Shown in pieces: positions 25,981 to 34,308 of a stretch of 64,000 nt of DNA. The stretch is from Oceanimonas doudoroffii (GTDB lineage Bacteria; Pseudomonadota; Gammaproteobacteria; Enterobacterales; Aeromonadaceae). The position numbers and the translations under genes were made by a program. The DNA lies in contig NZ_NBIM01000006.1 in the NCBI RefSeq assembly GCF_002242685.1, positions 101,241-165,240 on the forward strand. Direction: 5' to 3'. How positions within the stretch are numbered: the first letter of the stretch is position 1; every line of letters starts with the position of its first letter. The notes beneath the pieces are model-generated. The model made no database searches. It worked only from the letters and a program-made list of their open reading frames with translations, and was not told the origin of the DNA.

Positions 25981-26226
25981 ATGGCCTTTCGCATTCGTTA
26001 CCACTACCGCAAGCAGCAAAAGGAAATCGGCTACGCCAACGACAAGCATCACAGCATTTATGATGCCATTGCCGCCGCCGAGGGGCTGAACCTGGCGGAG
26101 TTTCGCCGCATGGAAGATCAACTGGCGAATATCAGCCGCAACGATAAAAAAACCATGAAGGAATTTCGGGAAGAATATTTTCGCAAGCTGGGGGTTACCC
26201 AGATCAGCATTTTTCGGGAAGAATAA
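25981..26226 (+). CDS. Small hypothetical protein (81 residues)
   Basis: An 81-residue basic, helical, soluble protein (MAFRIRYHYRKQQKEIGYAN, a DAIAAAEGLNLAEFRRME helix and a final KKTMKEFREEYFRKLG helix). I do not recognise the family. ATG 25981 has only a distant GGAG (11 bases) upstream, and a longer frame from 25930 would run through the inverted repeat. Codon use fits a real gene. It starts divergently from dctB and is followed by a 275-base AT-rich stretch. Confidence 0.7.
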   Translation: MAFRIRYHYRKQQKEIGYANDKHHSIYDAIAAAEGLNLAEFRRMEDQLANISRNDKKTMKEFREEYFRKLGVTQISIFREE

Positions 26227-26501
26227 TGCCGGTTTGATTGAGTCTGTGTATTACTCTTAATTTTCAGTAGTGACTGGTGATATAAACTGCCATTCCGCTT
26301 ATTGAATGGTGGTTTTTATTGGGCGGGTTCGGTCATTCGCGCATTCATGATTTTGTCTTCTTTCGGTGTCATTTGAATTTGTTGTTACCGTATTGATTCT
26401 TCGTGGCTTTTCCTTTTAATTGGGGTTCGTTCAGGCCCCGGTTTGACGATACCGGAAATGCTAACAATGATAAGAAAAACTCTTTACGGGAGAGCGGGTA
26501 A
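26227..26501 (+). promoter_or_regulatory. AT-rich upstream region of cstA
   Basis: These 275 bases are noticeably AT-richer than their surroundings and contain no ORF. They hold the cstA ribosome site (ACGGGAGAG, about 26487-26495) and presumably its promoter. I find no sigma-54 element with correct spacing and no confident CRP-like site. Confidence 0.4.
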
Positions 26502-28184
26502 ATGAATGCCATATTCCTGATGTTGATCGGGCTGGGCGCCATGGCGCTTGGCTATTTCGTGTATTCGAAATTCGTGGCCGAAAAAATATTTCGGCTGGAC
26601 CCGGGATTTCGTACCCCGGCTCACGAATTTGAAGACGGGGTGGATTATGTGCCCACCAACAAGTTCGTGCTCTGGGGTCACCACTTTACCTCGGTAGCCG
26701 GGGCCGCCCCCATAGTGGGGCCGGCCATCGCGGTGATCTGGGGCTGGGTGCCCGCCTTTTTGTGGGTGGTGTTCGGCACCATCTTCTTTGCCGGTGTGCA
26801 CGATGCAGGGGCGATCTGGGCCAGTAATCGCAACAAGGCCAAATCGGTGGGGTCCCTCACCGGCGACGTGGTGGGCAAGCGCGCCCGCAGCATTTTCATG
26901 ATCGTAATTTTCCTGGTGCTGCTGATGGTGAACGCCGTGTTCGCCGTGGTGATCGCCGGCCTGCTCACCCAGTTCCAGACCTCGGTGGTGCCGGTGTGGG
27001 GCGCCATCGTGGTAGCGCTGATCATCGGTCAGCTGATTTACCGCAAGATGATTGGCCTGCTCACCGTGTCCGTGGTGGGCGTGGTAGCGCTCTATGCCCT
27101 GATCTGGGTCGGCCCTTCCATGCCGCTGGCGCTGCCCGAGCTGTTTATGGGGCTGACCGACAAGGCCCAGTGGATCATTCTGCTGTTTGTCTACGCCGCC
27201 ATCGCCTCGCTGCTGCCGGTGTGGATGCTGCTGCAGCCCCGGGATTACATCAACGGCCTGCAGCTGTTTGTGGGCCTGGGCCTGCTCTACGGTGCCGTGC
27301 TGCTGTCGGCCCCGGACGTGGTGGCGCCGGCGTTTAACGACAATGTGCCGGAAGGCACGCCCTCCATGATACCGCTGCTGTTTGTCACCATTGCCTGCGG
27401 CGCCATCTCCGGCTTTCACGGCCTGGTATCCTCCGGCACCACCTCCAAGCAGCTCGACAAGGAAACCGACCTGCGCTTTGTGGGTTATTTCGGCGCCATT
27501 GGTGAAGGCTGCCTGGCGCTGGCCGCCATCATCGCCGCCACCGCCGGTTTCGCCACCCTGGCCGACTGGCAGGCCATTTACAGCGGCTTTGGCCAGGGTG
27601 GTGTGGCCGCCTTTGTGCAGGGCGGCGCCAACATTCTGAGCAACGGCCTGGGCTTTGATATCGAGCTGTCGCAGACCATTCTCACCGTGATGGCGGTGCT
27701 GTTTGCCGGCACCACCATGGATACCGGCCTGCGCCTGCAGCGCTACATCTTTCAGGAGTGGGGCGTTATCTACAACATTAACTGGATGCAGAAGGCGGCC
27801 CCGGCCACCCTGTTGGCGGTGGCTTCATGCCTGTTGCTGGCCTTTGGCGCCGGCGGTGATGGCTCCGGCGGCCTGCTGATCTGGCCGCTGTTCGGTACCA
27901 CCAACCAGCTGCTGGCGGGCCTGACCCTGCTGGTGATCACCGTGATGCTGGCGCGACTGGGCCGACCCATGCTGGTCACCCTGATCCCACTGCTGTTCCT
28001 GCTGGTGATGACGGTATTGGCGCTGCTTATTCAGCTCAAAGGCTTCTATGAGCAGGCCAACTGGTTCCTGTTTGGCCTGGATCTGGTGGTGCTGGCGGCG
28101 GCCATTCTGGTGGCCCTGGAATGCGGCTCTACCCTGAACCGGCTGCGCAGCGGCAAGGCCGAAGAGCTCGAGGACCAGTCGTGA
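26502..28184 (+). CDS. cstA: CstA family peptide/pyruvate transporter
   Basis: A 560-residue polytopic protein of the carbon-starvation CstA family with many helices: FVPTNKFVLWGHHFTSVAGAAP-like N-terminal segment (VPTNKFVLWGHHFTSVAG), GFHGLVSSGTTSKQLDKETD, FAGTTMDTGLRLQRYIFQE and LIWPLFGTTNQLLAGLTL. CstA proteins take up peptides or pyruvate during carbon limitation. The ATG 26502 follows ACGGGAGAG. It overlaps the next gene by four bases (GTGA), so the cstA / cory-CC-star pair is coupled. It is nearer in length to the shorter subfamily than to E. coli CstA (about 700 residues). Confidence 0.92.
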   Translation: MNAIFLMLIGLGAMALGYFVYSKFVAEKIFRLDPGFRTPAHEFEDGVDYVPTNKFVLWGHHFTSVAGAAPIVGPAIAVIWGWVPAFLWVVFGTIFFAGVHDAGAIWASNRNKAKSVGSLTGDVVGKRARSIFMIVIFLVLLMVNAVFAVVIAGLLTQFQTSVVPVWGAIVVALIIGQLIYRKMIGLLTVSVVGVVALYALIWVGPSMPLALPELFMGLTDKAQWIILLFVYAAIASLLPVWMLLQPRDYINGLQLFVGLGLLYGAVLLSAPDVVAPAFNDNVPEGTPSMIPLLFVTIACGAISGFHGLVSSGTTSKQLDKETDLRFVGYFGAIGEGCLALAAIIAATAGFATLADWQAIYSGFGQGGVAAFVQGGANILSNGLGFDIELSQTILTVMAVLFAGTTMDTGLRLQRYIFQEWGVIYNINWMQKAAPATLLAVASCLLLAFGAGGDGSGGLLIWPLFGTTNQLLAGLTLLVITVMLARLGRPMLVTLIPLLFLLVMTVLALLIQLKGFYEQANWFLFGLDLVVLAAAILVALECGSTLNRLRSGKAEELEDQS

Positions 28185-28453
28185 AAATCAAGCGGGTTCT
28201 GGCCTGGATAAACCGGGCCAGCCAATATGCGGAAGAGGTATATAACGCGCCCTACCGGGCGGCCATTGCCCGGGCCCGGCGCGAAGAGGAGGACCTCTTT
28301 ATGCTGCTGGTGTTCTCGGAAATGATGGGAGTGCCGAACCCGGCCTCCTATTACACCCTGGAGCTGCAGCCCTTGCTGCTGGAACGGTTTCACGACTGGC
28401 ACAAGCGCATGGGCATGGAGCACTCGCCGCTGGATCACTTCCGCTGCTGCTGA
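28181..28453 (+). CDS. Cory-CC-star family small protein
   Basis: A 90-residue soluble protein starting at GTG 28181 that overlaps the cstA stop. It has a basic N-terminal helix (MKIKRVLAWINRASQYAEEV), the DLFMLLVFSEMMGVPNPASYY core, and ends in a Cys-Cys pair at the very C-terminus (HFRCC), the feature behind the family's name. The function is unknown in the literature I can recall. It is coupled to cstA and followed 110 bases later by an ArsA-like ATPase. The terminal cysteines might bind metal or join to a partner; that is inference. Confidence 0.8.
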   Translation: MKIKRVLAWINRASQYAEEVYNAPYRAAIARARREEEDLFMLLVFSEMMGVPNPASYYTLELQPLLLERFHDWHKRMGMEHSPLDHFRCC

Positions 28454-28563
28454 TTGAGTTGTCTTTTGATGTGCTGCGTAGGTTGGTGATGAGCGAAGCG
28501 AATCCCAACATTTCGCACACCGGGGCCGGCTTCAATGCCGGCCTTCCTGTCTGGAGAAATTAC

Positions 28564-29562
28564 ATGTTACTGACCGACAAGCGGGTGGTGCTGGTGGGCG
28601 GCAAGGGCGGCGTGGGCAAGACCACGGTGTCGTCGTCGCTGGCGCTGCTGGCGGCCCGCCGGGGCAAGCGTTGCCTGCTGGTGTCGACCGACCCGGCTCA
28701 CAGCCTGGCCGACGCCTTTGGCCGGGACATTGGCGACACCATTACCCGGCTGGCGCCCAACCTCGACGGCCTGGAGCTGGATCCGGACCACGAGGTAGAG
28801 CAGCACCTGGCCCGGGTGCTGGCCCAGCTTAAACGCTTTACTCGGCCCGAAATGTACGGCGAGGTAGAGCGGCAGATGCGGCTCACCCGACAGTCGCCGG
28901 GGGCCCAGGAGGCGGCACTGCTGGAGCGCATGGCCCGAGTGATGGAAGGGGGGCTGCAAACCCACGACCTGGTGATCTTCGACACCGCTCCTACCGGCCA
29001 CACCCTGCGCCTGCTCAGCCTGCCCGAGGCCATGGCGGCCTGGACTCAGGGCATGCTCAAGAGCAACCGACGGTCGGAAAAACTGGGCGAAGTGCTGGAC
29101 CACCTGACCCCGGGCAAGGACGTGGACAGCCCCTTTGGCGACCCTCGGGCCCACGAAACCGCCGGCATGGACGAACGCACCAAATCCATTACCGATACCC
29201 TGCTGGCCCGTCAGCGACTGTTTCAGCGCACCCGCCGGCTGCTTACCGACAGTGAGCAGACCGCGCTGCTGTTTGTGTTGACGCCCGAAAAGCTGCCGAT
29301 ACTGGAAACCGGGCGGGCGGTGGCGGCGCTGCGGGAAGAAAAGCTGCCCCTGACCGGGCTGGTGGTGAATCGCATTTTGCCCGACGACGCCGACGGCGCC
29401 TTTCTGGCCCGGCGGCGCTCGCTGGAAAAAACACACCTGGCCGATATTGCTCGAATATTTGCGGATCTGTCCCGCTATCCGCTGTATCTTCAGCCCACCG
29501 ACATTCAGGGGCTGGACGGCCTGAGCGACATGGCTACCCGGCTGGAGCAGGCCGGGCTCTGA
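28564..29562 (+). CDS. ArsA/Get3 family ATPase
   Basis: A 332-residue P-loop ATPase of the ArsA/TRC40/Get3 group. The deviant Walker A is GGKGGVGKTT at about 12-21, followed by STDPAHSLADAF, DLVIFDTAPTGHTLRLL and a final LYLQPTDIQGLDGL segment. The family delivers membrane proteins or pumps arsenite; the partner here is not evident. GGAG lies seven bases before ATG 28564. No ars genes are nearby. Its position after cstA and the cory-CC-star gene suggests a shared pathway, such as assembly of the CstA transporter. Confidence 0.9.
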   Translation: MLLTDKRVVLVGGKGGVGKTTVSSSLALLAARRGKRCLLVSTDPAHSLADAFGRDIGDTITRLAPNLDGLELDPDHEVEQHLARVLAQLKRFTRPEMYGEVERQMRLTRQSPGAQEAALLERMARVMEGGLQTHDLVIFDTAPTGHTLRLLSLPEAMAAWTQGMLKSNRRSEKLGEVLDHLTPGKDVDSPFGDPRAHETAGMDERTKSITDTLLARQRLFQRTRRLLTDSEQTALLFVLTPEKLPILETGRAVAALREEKLPLTGLVVNRILPDDADGAFLARRRSLEKTHLADIARIFADLSRYPLYLQPTDIQGLDGLSDMATRLEQAGL

Positions 29563-29640
29563 CCGGCACGGAATTGAATTTACAGCCTGTTTTGGCATTG
29601 GGTAAAATTTGCCGCCAGGTTTTTTGGTTTATGGAGCAAC

Positions 29641-30219
29641 ATGACAACAGCGAAGCAGGACGGCGACGACGCCAATGATGTGGGCGCCCGTCTCAAGGCG
29701 GTGCGCCTGATGCGCAATATTTCCCAGCGGGAGCTGGCCAAACGCACCGGCGTGACCCATTCCAGCCTGTCGCTGATTGAACAGGGCAAGGTCAGCCCTT
29801 CCGTGAGCTCCCTGAAGAAGATCCTCGACGGCATTCCCATGACGGTAGGGGAGTTTTTTACCCTGGATCTGCAAAACACCGATCAGATCTTTTTCAGCCC
29901 CGAGGAACTGCAGGACGTGGGCAGCGGCAATTTGTCCCTGAAACTGGTGGGCTACAACCGCAAGAACCGGGCCATGTCCTTTATTGTGGAAACCTATCCC
30001 CCCGGCGTGGATACCGGCCACGACATGATGGCCTACCATGGCGAGGAAGCCGGCGTGGTCATTGAAGGAGAAATTGAAATCACCATAGGTGCCCAGCACC
30101 GGTTGCTGAAGGCCGGCGACAGCTACTACTTCTCTACCACCCAGCCCCACCGTTTTCGCAACCTCAGCGATAAACCCTGCCGCATCGTCAGCTGCTCCAC
30201 CCCGGCCAAGCATTTCTGA
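29641..30219 (+). CDS. puuR: PuuR-like XRE/cupin transcriptional repressor
   Basis: A 192-residue regulator with an N-terminal XRE helix-turn-helix (RLKAVRLMRNISQRELAKRTG, THSSLSLIEQGKVSPSVSSL) and a C-terminal cupin (ETYPPGVDTGHDMMAYHGEE, GVVIEGEIEITIGAQ, AGDSYYFSTTQPHRF). The pattern is that of E. coli PuuR, which represses putrescine-degradation genes. In the window, a PuuR-box match lies near 40.25 kb between puuD and puuA. It has its own short gene separation from ArsA (78 bases). The distance to the puu genes is about 10 kb. Confidence 0.85.
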   Translation: MTTAKQDGDDANDVGARLKAVRLMRNISQRELAKRTGVTHSSLSLIEQGKVSPSVSSLKKILDGIPMTVGEFFTLDLQNTDQIFFSPEELQDVGSGNLSLKLVGYNRKNRAMSFIVETYPPGVDTGHDMMAYHGEEAGVVIEGEIEITIGAQHRLLKAGDSYYFSTTQPHRFRNLSDKPCRIVSCSTPAKHF

Positions 30220-30257
30220 CCGCGTGCAGGGGCATCCCTGCACGTGATCTGTTTGTG

Positions 30258-31160
30258 CTATGCCGTGCCCTTGTCGGTACTCAGAGGAGTGCGCGGCTTG
30301 CCGGGCAGTGGTCCCCGATACAGCACCAGGGCGATACCCAGCAAAAAGGCCGTGCACGAGGCCCACTGGGCCGGTGACAGTTGCTCACCGTACATCAGGT
30401 AGCCACTGGCAAGGGCAAACACCGTGACCAGCAACGTCATGGGGGCCATCTGGCTCATTGGGTATTTGAGCAGCATACGGTTCCATACCCAGTAGCCGAA
30501 CAGGGTGGTGGGATAGGCCTGAAACAGTACCGAGAGCCAGGTGCCGGCATGCCATTGCCGGTAGGTGATCTCCAGCACGTCGATCCCGTTGAACAGCAGG
30601 CTGAGCCCAATCAGCGGCAAGGGGGCAAACAACATGCCCCAGATATTGAAGGCAAAGGCCGACTGCGTGCCCGAGCGACGCACTATCACCCCCGCCAGGG
30701 GCCAGCAGATGGCCGATATCAGAATAAACAGCACGCCGGCGGGAGTGACGTTGCCGTTGGTGTAGACGATGGCCACCAGCACACCAAGCAGGGCGATGGC
30801 AATGCCCGACCACATGCGCCGGCTGATGGTTTCCCGATACAACAATACGCCCACCAGCACCGTGGTAAGCACGTCGAGCTGCAGCAGCACCGAGGCCATG
30901 CCCGCCGACAGGCCAAAGGTGATGGCGCAGGACGCCATGCCCCAGATGCCGGTGCCGAACACCAGACCGTAGCCTATCAGGTGGCGCCAGGGCACCTTGG
31001 GTCGGCGAATGAAAAAGATGATGGGAAAGGTAGCGCAGAGAAAGCGGGCCGCCGCGACCAGCAGCGGATCCAGCTCGCTGACGCCGAGTTTGATCATGGA
31101 AAAGTTGATGCCCCAGATCGCCATGACCAGGACGATCAGCCAGAAATCCCGTGGGTTCAT
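30258..31160 (-). CDS. EamA-type drug/metabolite transporter
   Basis: A 300-residue DMT-superfamily carrier with ten helices in two EamA repeats (NPRDFWLIVLVMAIWGINFS, the RFLCATFPIIFFIRRPKVPW loop and the second repeat starting FILISAICWPLAGVIV). The first half resembles E. coli EamA, an exporter of O-acetylserine/cysteine, but the substrate here is not certain. ATG 31160 with GGAG eight bases upstream is preferred over the 31229 start. It is transcribed divergently from a MocR regulator with only 93 bases between them, so the regulator probably controls it. Confidence 0.87.
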   Translation of the reverse strand: MNPRDFWLIVLVMAIWGINFSMIKLGVSELDPLLVAAARFLCATFPIIFFIRRPKVPWRHLIGYGLVFGTGIWGMASCAITFGLSAGMASVLLQLDVLTTVLVGVLLYRETISRRMWSGIAIALLGVLVAIVYTNGNVTPAGVLFILISAICWPLAGVIVRRSGTQSAFAFNIWGMLFAPLPLIGLSLLFNGIDVLEITYRQWHAGTWLSVLFQAYPTTLFGYWVWNRMLLKYPMSQMAPMTLLVTVFALASGYLMYGEQLSPAQWASCTAFLLGIALVLYRGPLPGKPRTPLSTDKGTA

Positions 31161-31215
31161 GCCAAGTGCTCCGAGTGAGGTTGATGGGGATTGAGTGTCC
31201 CTTGCCGCACCTGAC

Positions 31216-31255
31216 GGGTACAGATACAATTTTTAAAAAGTAAGGGGGTACAGAT
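31216..31255. promoter_or_regulatory. Direct repeats, probable MocR operator
   Basis: GGGTACAGAT occurs at 31216-31225 and again at 31246-31255, 30 bases apart (about three helical turns). The second copy covers the start codon of the MocR gene. MocR/GabR proteins are known to bind direct repeats in their own divergent promoters, so this is a likely autoregulatory operator for the gene and the EamA carrier. Confidence 0.65.
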
Positions 31256-32636
31256 GACGATGGCGAGATATCGGCAGCTGGCGGAGAAGTTCATCACCGA
31301 CATTCAAGCCGGCCGGCTGGCACCGGGCGAGCGGCTGCTGTCGCTGCGCCAGCTGGCCCGCCAGCACGGGATCAGCATGTCTACCGCGGTCAGCTGTTAC
31401 GCCGAGCTGGAATCTCTCGGCTGGCTGGTGGCCAGGCCCAAGGCGGGTTTTTTCGTGGCCGCCGGCCGGCCCGTGGCGCCGGCGCCGGAATGGGCATCCT
31501 TTGCCAGCCGGGTGGCGACACCGGAACGAGGTCGTGCACGGGCGCGGGAGCGGAATGGTGGGCCCCTGGGTACGGCACTGCTGGGGCTTGACGAAGCCAC
31601 CCGCAATGGTCTGGATCGCAGCTTTCGACGGGCCCTGGCAGCCACTGCCGGCCGGATCGGCGAATATCCGCCCCCCCTGGGCGAACCTGCGTTGTTGGCA
31701 GCCCTGACCAGTCATTTCAGTCAGGCGGGCTTTGCCCTCGGCGCCGACGAGCTGATGATCACCCATGGCTGCATGGCCGCGGTGCAGAGCGCGCTGGAGA
31801 TCTGCACTCGGCCCGGTGACGCGGTGGCCATCAGTTCGCCCTGTTATAACGGCCTGCTCGAGCTGTTGGCGCATATGTCGCGGCGCATTGTGGAGATTCC
31901 GTCCCGGGCCGACGGCATTGATCTGGACCAGCTGGAACGGCTGATGGCCGAAGGCACGGTGCAGGCGGGGCTGTTTTGCACCAGCCACATGAACCCCCAG
32001 GGCATCACCATGTCGGTGGCTCAGAAGCAACGGCTGGCACGGCTGGCCAGTCGCTACCGCGTGCCGGTGATTGAGGACGATGTCTATCTGGAGCTGGCCC
32101 ACGGCGATCGCATGCCGCTGCCGGCCGCCTGGTATGACGAGGAAGGATATGTGATCTGGTGTGGTTCGGTGTCCAAGACATTGTCCCCCGGTTACCGGCT
32201 GGGCTGGTGTCGCCCGGGTCGCTTTGGTGCCGCCATGGCGTCCAGGCTGTTTGGTGTGCCCACCCTGGTACAGCTGGCCATGGCCGACTTTATCGACACC
32301 GGGGCTTATGCCCGGCATTTGCGTCGTACCCGAATCCGGTTGATTCGGCAAAAGCAGTTTTACCTAGATTACCTGGCCCGACGGCTGCCTTCGGGCAGCC
32401 GAATCGCCCAGCCGGACGGTGGCCTGGTGCTCTGGCTGCAGGTGCCCGGGCTGGCGGCCGAGGCACTGGGGCAGGCCGCCCGCGGCGCCGGCCTGGACAT
32501 TCGCACCGGCGACCTGTTCACCGCCTCCGCGCACTACCGCGACTGCCTGCGCATCAATATGGGCTTTGCATTTGACGAGCAGGTACGCCTGGAGCTGGAC
32601 ACCCTGGTACGGCTGATCGAGGCGCATTGCGCCTGA
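31254..32636 (+). CDS. MocR-type GntR/aminotransferase regulator
   Basis: A 460-residue fusion. Residues about 1-70 form a GntR winged helix (YRQLAEKFITDIQAGRLAPG, SLRQLARQHGISMSTAVSCY). The rest is a class I aminotransferase fold, with the PLP lysine in SVSKTLSPGYRLGWCRPG (Lys near residue 310) and PVIEDDVYLEL. Such MocR proteins use PLP adducts of amines or amino acids as signals. It is divergent from an EamA exporter, whose substrate may be the signal. The start ATG lies inside a direct repeat. Confidence 0.9.
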   Translation: MTMARYRQLAEKFITDIQAGRLAPGERLLSLRQLARQHGISMSTAVSCYAELESLGWLVARPKAGFFVAAGRPVAPAPEWASFASRVATPERGRARARERNGGPLGTALLGLDEATRNGLDRSFRRALAATAGRIGEYPPPLGEPALLAALTSHFSQAGFALGADELMITHGCMAAVQSALEICTRPGDAVAISSPCYNGLLELLAHMSRRIVEIPSRADGIDLDQLERLMAEGTVQAGLFCTSHMNPQGITMSVAQKQRLARLASRYRVPVIEDDVYLELAHGDRMPLPAAWYDEEGYVIWCGSVSKTLSPGYRLGWCRPGRFGAAMASRLFGVPTLVQLAMADFIDTGAYARHLRRTRIRLIRQKQFYLDYLARRLPSGSRIAQPDGGLVLWLQVPGLAAEALGQAARGAGLDIRTGDLFTASAHYRDCLRINMGFAFDEQVRLELDTLVRLIEAHCA

Positions 32637-32680
32637 GCCTCGGCGGAAAAATGAATGAGGCCTCGTCTGCTTCAGGAACA

Positions 32681-32710
32681 GGCCCTGCCTGTAGCCAGGG
32701 CCGTCCTTTT
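32681..32710 (+). terminator. Terminator after the MocR gene
   Basis: GGCCCTG at 32681-32687 pairs with CAGGGCC at 32696-32702, followed by GTCC and TTTT. A modest stem with a short T-run, 45 bases after the stop. Confidence 0.65.
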
Positions 32711-32848
32711 CATTCTCGTATTATCCGTATCGGGTGATGGTGCACCCTTGCCGTGATTCAGATCACGCCAAATGTCCCTCAGGGGACATGTTACCTGCTT
32801 TCAGCCACCTTCATGATGAATCGTCAATGGAACGACGAGGAAGATGGC

Positions 32849-34288
32849 ATGGAGAAAATACTGCGCCCCCGAGTGGATAAACTGCCCATCGGCTGGATTC
32901 GGCTGGCGGTAGTGAGTGGCTTGTTGCTGCTGGCGATATTCTTTGGAACGGGAAAAGACAACGGCGAATTCGGGCTGCTGGCCCTGGTGCCGACATTGGT
33001 GGTATTGGGACTGGCGTTACTGATCCGGCGAACCCTGGAGCCGCTGCTGGCCGGCGCCCTGACCGGGTTTGCCCTGATTGAACCACAGCGAACGCTGCAC
33101 AACTTTGTGGCCAGCACCCTGGAAGTAATGCAGGGGCCCATCATGGGCTGGCTGATCCTGGTATGCGGCCTGCTTGGCAGTTTAATCGCTCTGCTGCAGT
33201 TTTCCGGGGCTACCCTGGCCTTCAGCGACAGCCTGGGTAAATATGTGAAACGCCGTTCTCATGCCCTGATGGCCAGCTGGCTGCTGGGCATTGCCATTTT
33301 TATCGATGACTATCTTAACGCCCTGACCGTCAGTACCGCCATGCGTAAGCTGTCGGACAAGCTGAACATTTCCCGGGACATGCTGGCCTATGTGGTGGAC
33401 TCCACCTCGGCGCCGGTGTGCCTGCTGATCCCGTTTTCCACCTGGGTAATTTATCTCGCCGGCTTGATCGAAGCCAATGGCCTGGTGCCGGAAGGGGAGG
33501 GCTTCAACTATTACCTGAGTCTGTTGCCTTACCTGGTGTACCCCTGGGTGGGGCTGTTGCTGGTGCCCCTGGTGGCCTTTGGCGTCATTCCGCTGCTGGG
33601 CAGCATGAGGCAGGCGGAGCGGGACTGCCTTGAAGGCAACAGCATGCCGGTGGAGCAGGACGAGCCGGGCCACCGTCAGCCGCCTCGGCTGATGAACTTC
33701 ATGCTGCCGGTACTGACCCTGCTGCTGGCCACCTGGTATTTCGACATCGATGCCCTGATGGGCGTGGGCTGTGCCCTGGTGGTGTCGCTGGTACTGTATC
33801 GGCTGCAGGGGCTGGCCAGTTTGCCCCGGCTGTTTGACGAAATTATTCAGGGCATGGCCACCATGCTGCTGCCCCTGGGCATCGTGTTTGCGGCCTTTGT
33901 GCTGCAGGCGGTGAACGAGAAGTTGGGGCTGGCGCCTTATTTGATCGACACCATTACCCCCTACATGAACGCCCGCTGGCTGCCGGCGCTCAGCTTTCTG
34001 GTGCTCGCCGGGCTGACCTTTGCCACCGGCTCCTTCTGGGGGGTGTATGCCATCGCCTTTCCCATCATGGTGCCTCTGGCGCAGGCGCTGGACGCCAACA
34101 TGGCGCTAACCCTGGGGGCCCTGGTGTCGGCGGGGGCCTTTGGCAGCCATGCCTGCTTCTTTGGTGACTCCACCGTGATCTCCGCCCGGGGATGCGGCAT
34201 CAGCCCGATGCAGCATGCCTTAAGCCAACTGCCCTATACCCTGATTGCCGCCTGCATCACCACGGTACTGCTGTGGCTGCTGGCCTGA
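32849..34288 (+). CDS. NhaC-family antiporter/carrier, copy 1
   Basis: A 479-residue membrane protein of the NhaC/ArgA-type ion-transporter group, about 11-12 helices. The conserved segments FIDDYLNALTVSTAMR, STSAPVCLLIPFSTW, FATGSFWGVYAIAFPIMVPLA and FGSHACFFGDSTVISA match NhaC-like carriers. GAGGA seven bases before ATG 32849 supports the start; a longer frame from 32753 has no site. A second paralogue at 41.7-43.6 kb shares the DDY-NAL and VDST-APV motifs. In this locus a role in polyamine or amino-acid exchange is as likely as Na+/H+ exchange. Confidence 0.85.
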   Translation: MEKILRPRVDKLPIGWIRLAVVSGLLLLAIFFGTGKDNGEFGLLALVPTLVVLGLALLIRRTLEPLLAGALTGFALIEPQRTLHNFVASTLEVMQGPIMGWLILVCGLLGSLIALLQFSGATLAFSDSLGKYVKRRSHALMASWLLGIAIFIDDYLNALTVSTAMRKLSDKLNISRDMLAYVVDSTSAPVCLLIPFSTWVIYLAGLIEANGLVPEGEGFNYYLSLLPYLVYPWVGLLLVPLVAFGVIPLLGSMRQAERDCLEGNSMPVEQDEPGHRQPPRLMNFMLPVLTLLLATWYFDIDALMGVGCALVVSLVLYRLQGLASLPRLFDEIIQGMATMLLPLGIVFAAFVLQAVNEKLGLAPYLIDTITPYMNARWLPALSFLVLAGLTFATGSFWGVYAIAFPIMVPLAQALDANMALTLGALVSAGAFGSHACFFGDSTVISARGCGISPMQHALSQLPYTLIAACITTVLLWLLA

Positions 34289-34308
34289 TTTTGAACAAGG
34301 AGAGCACA

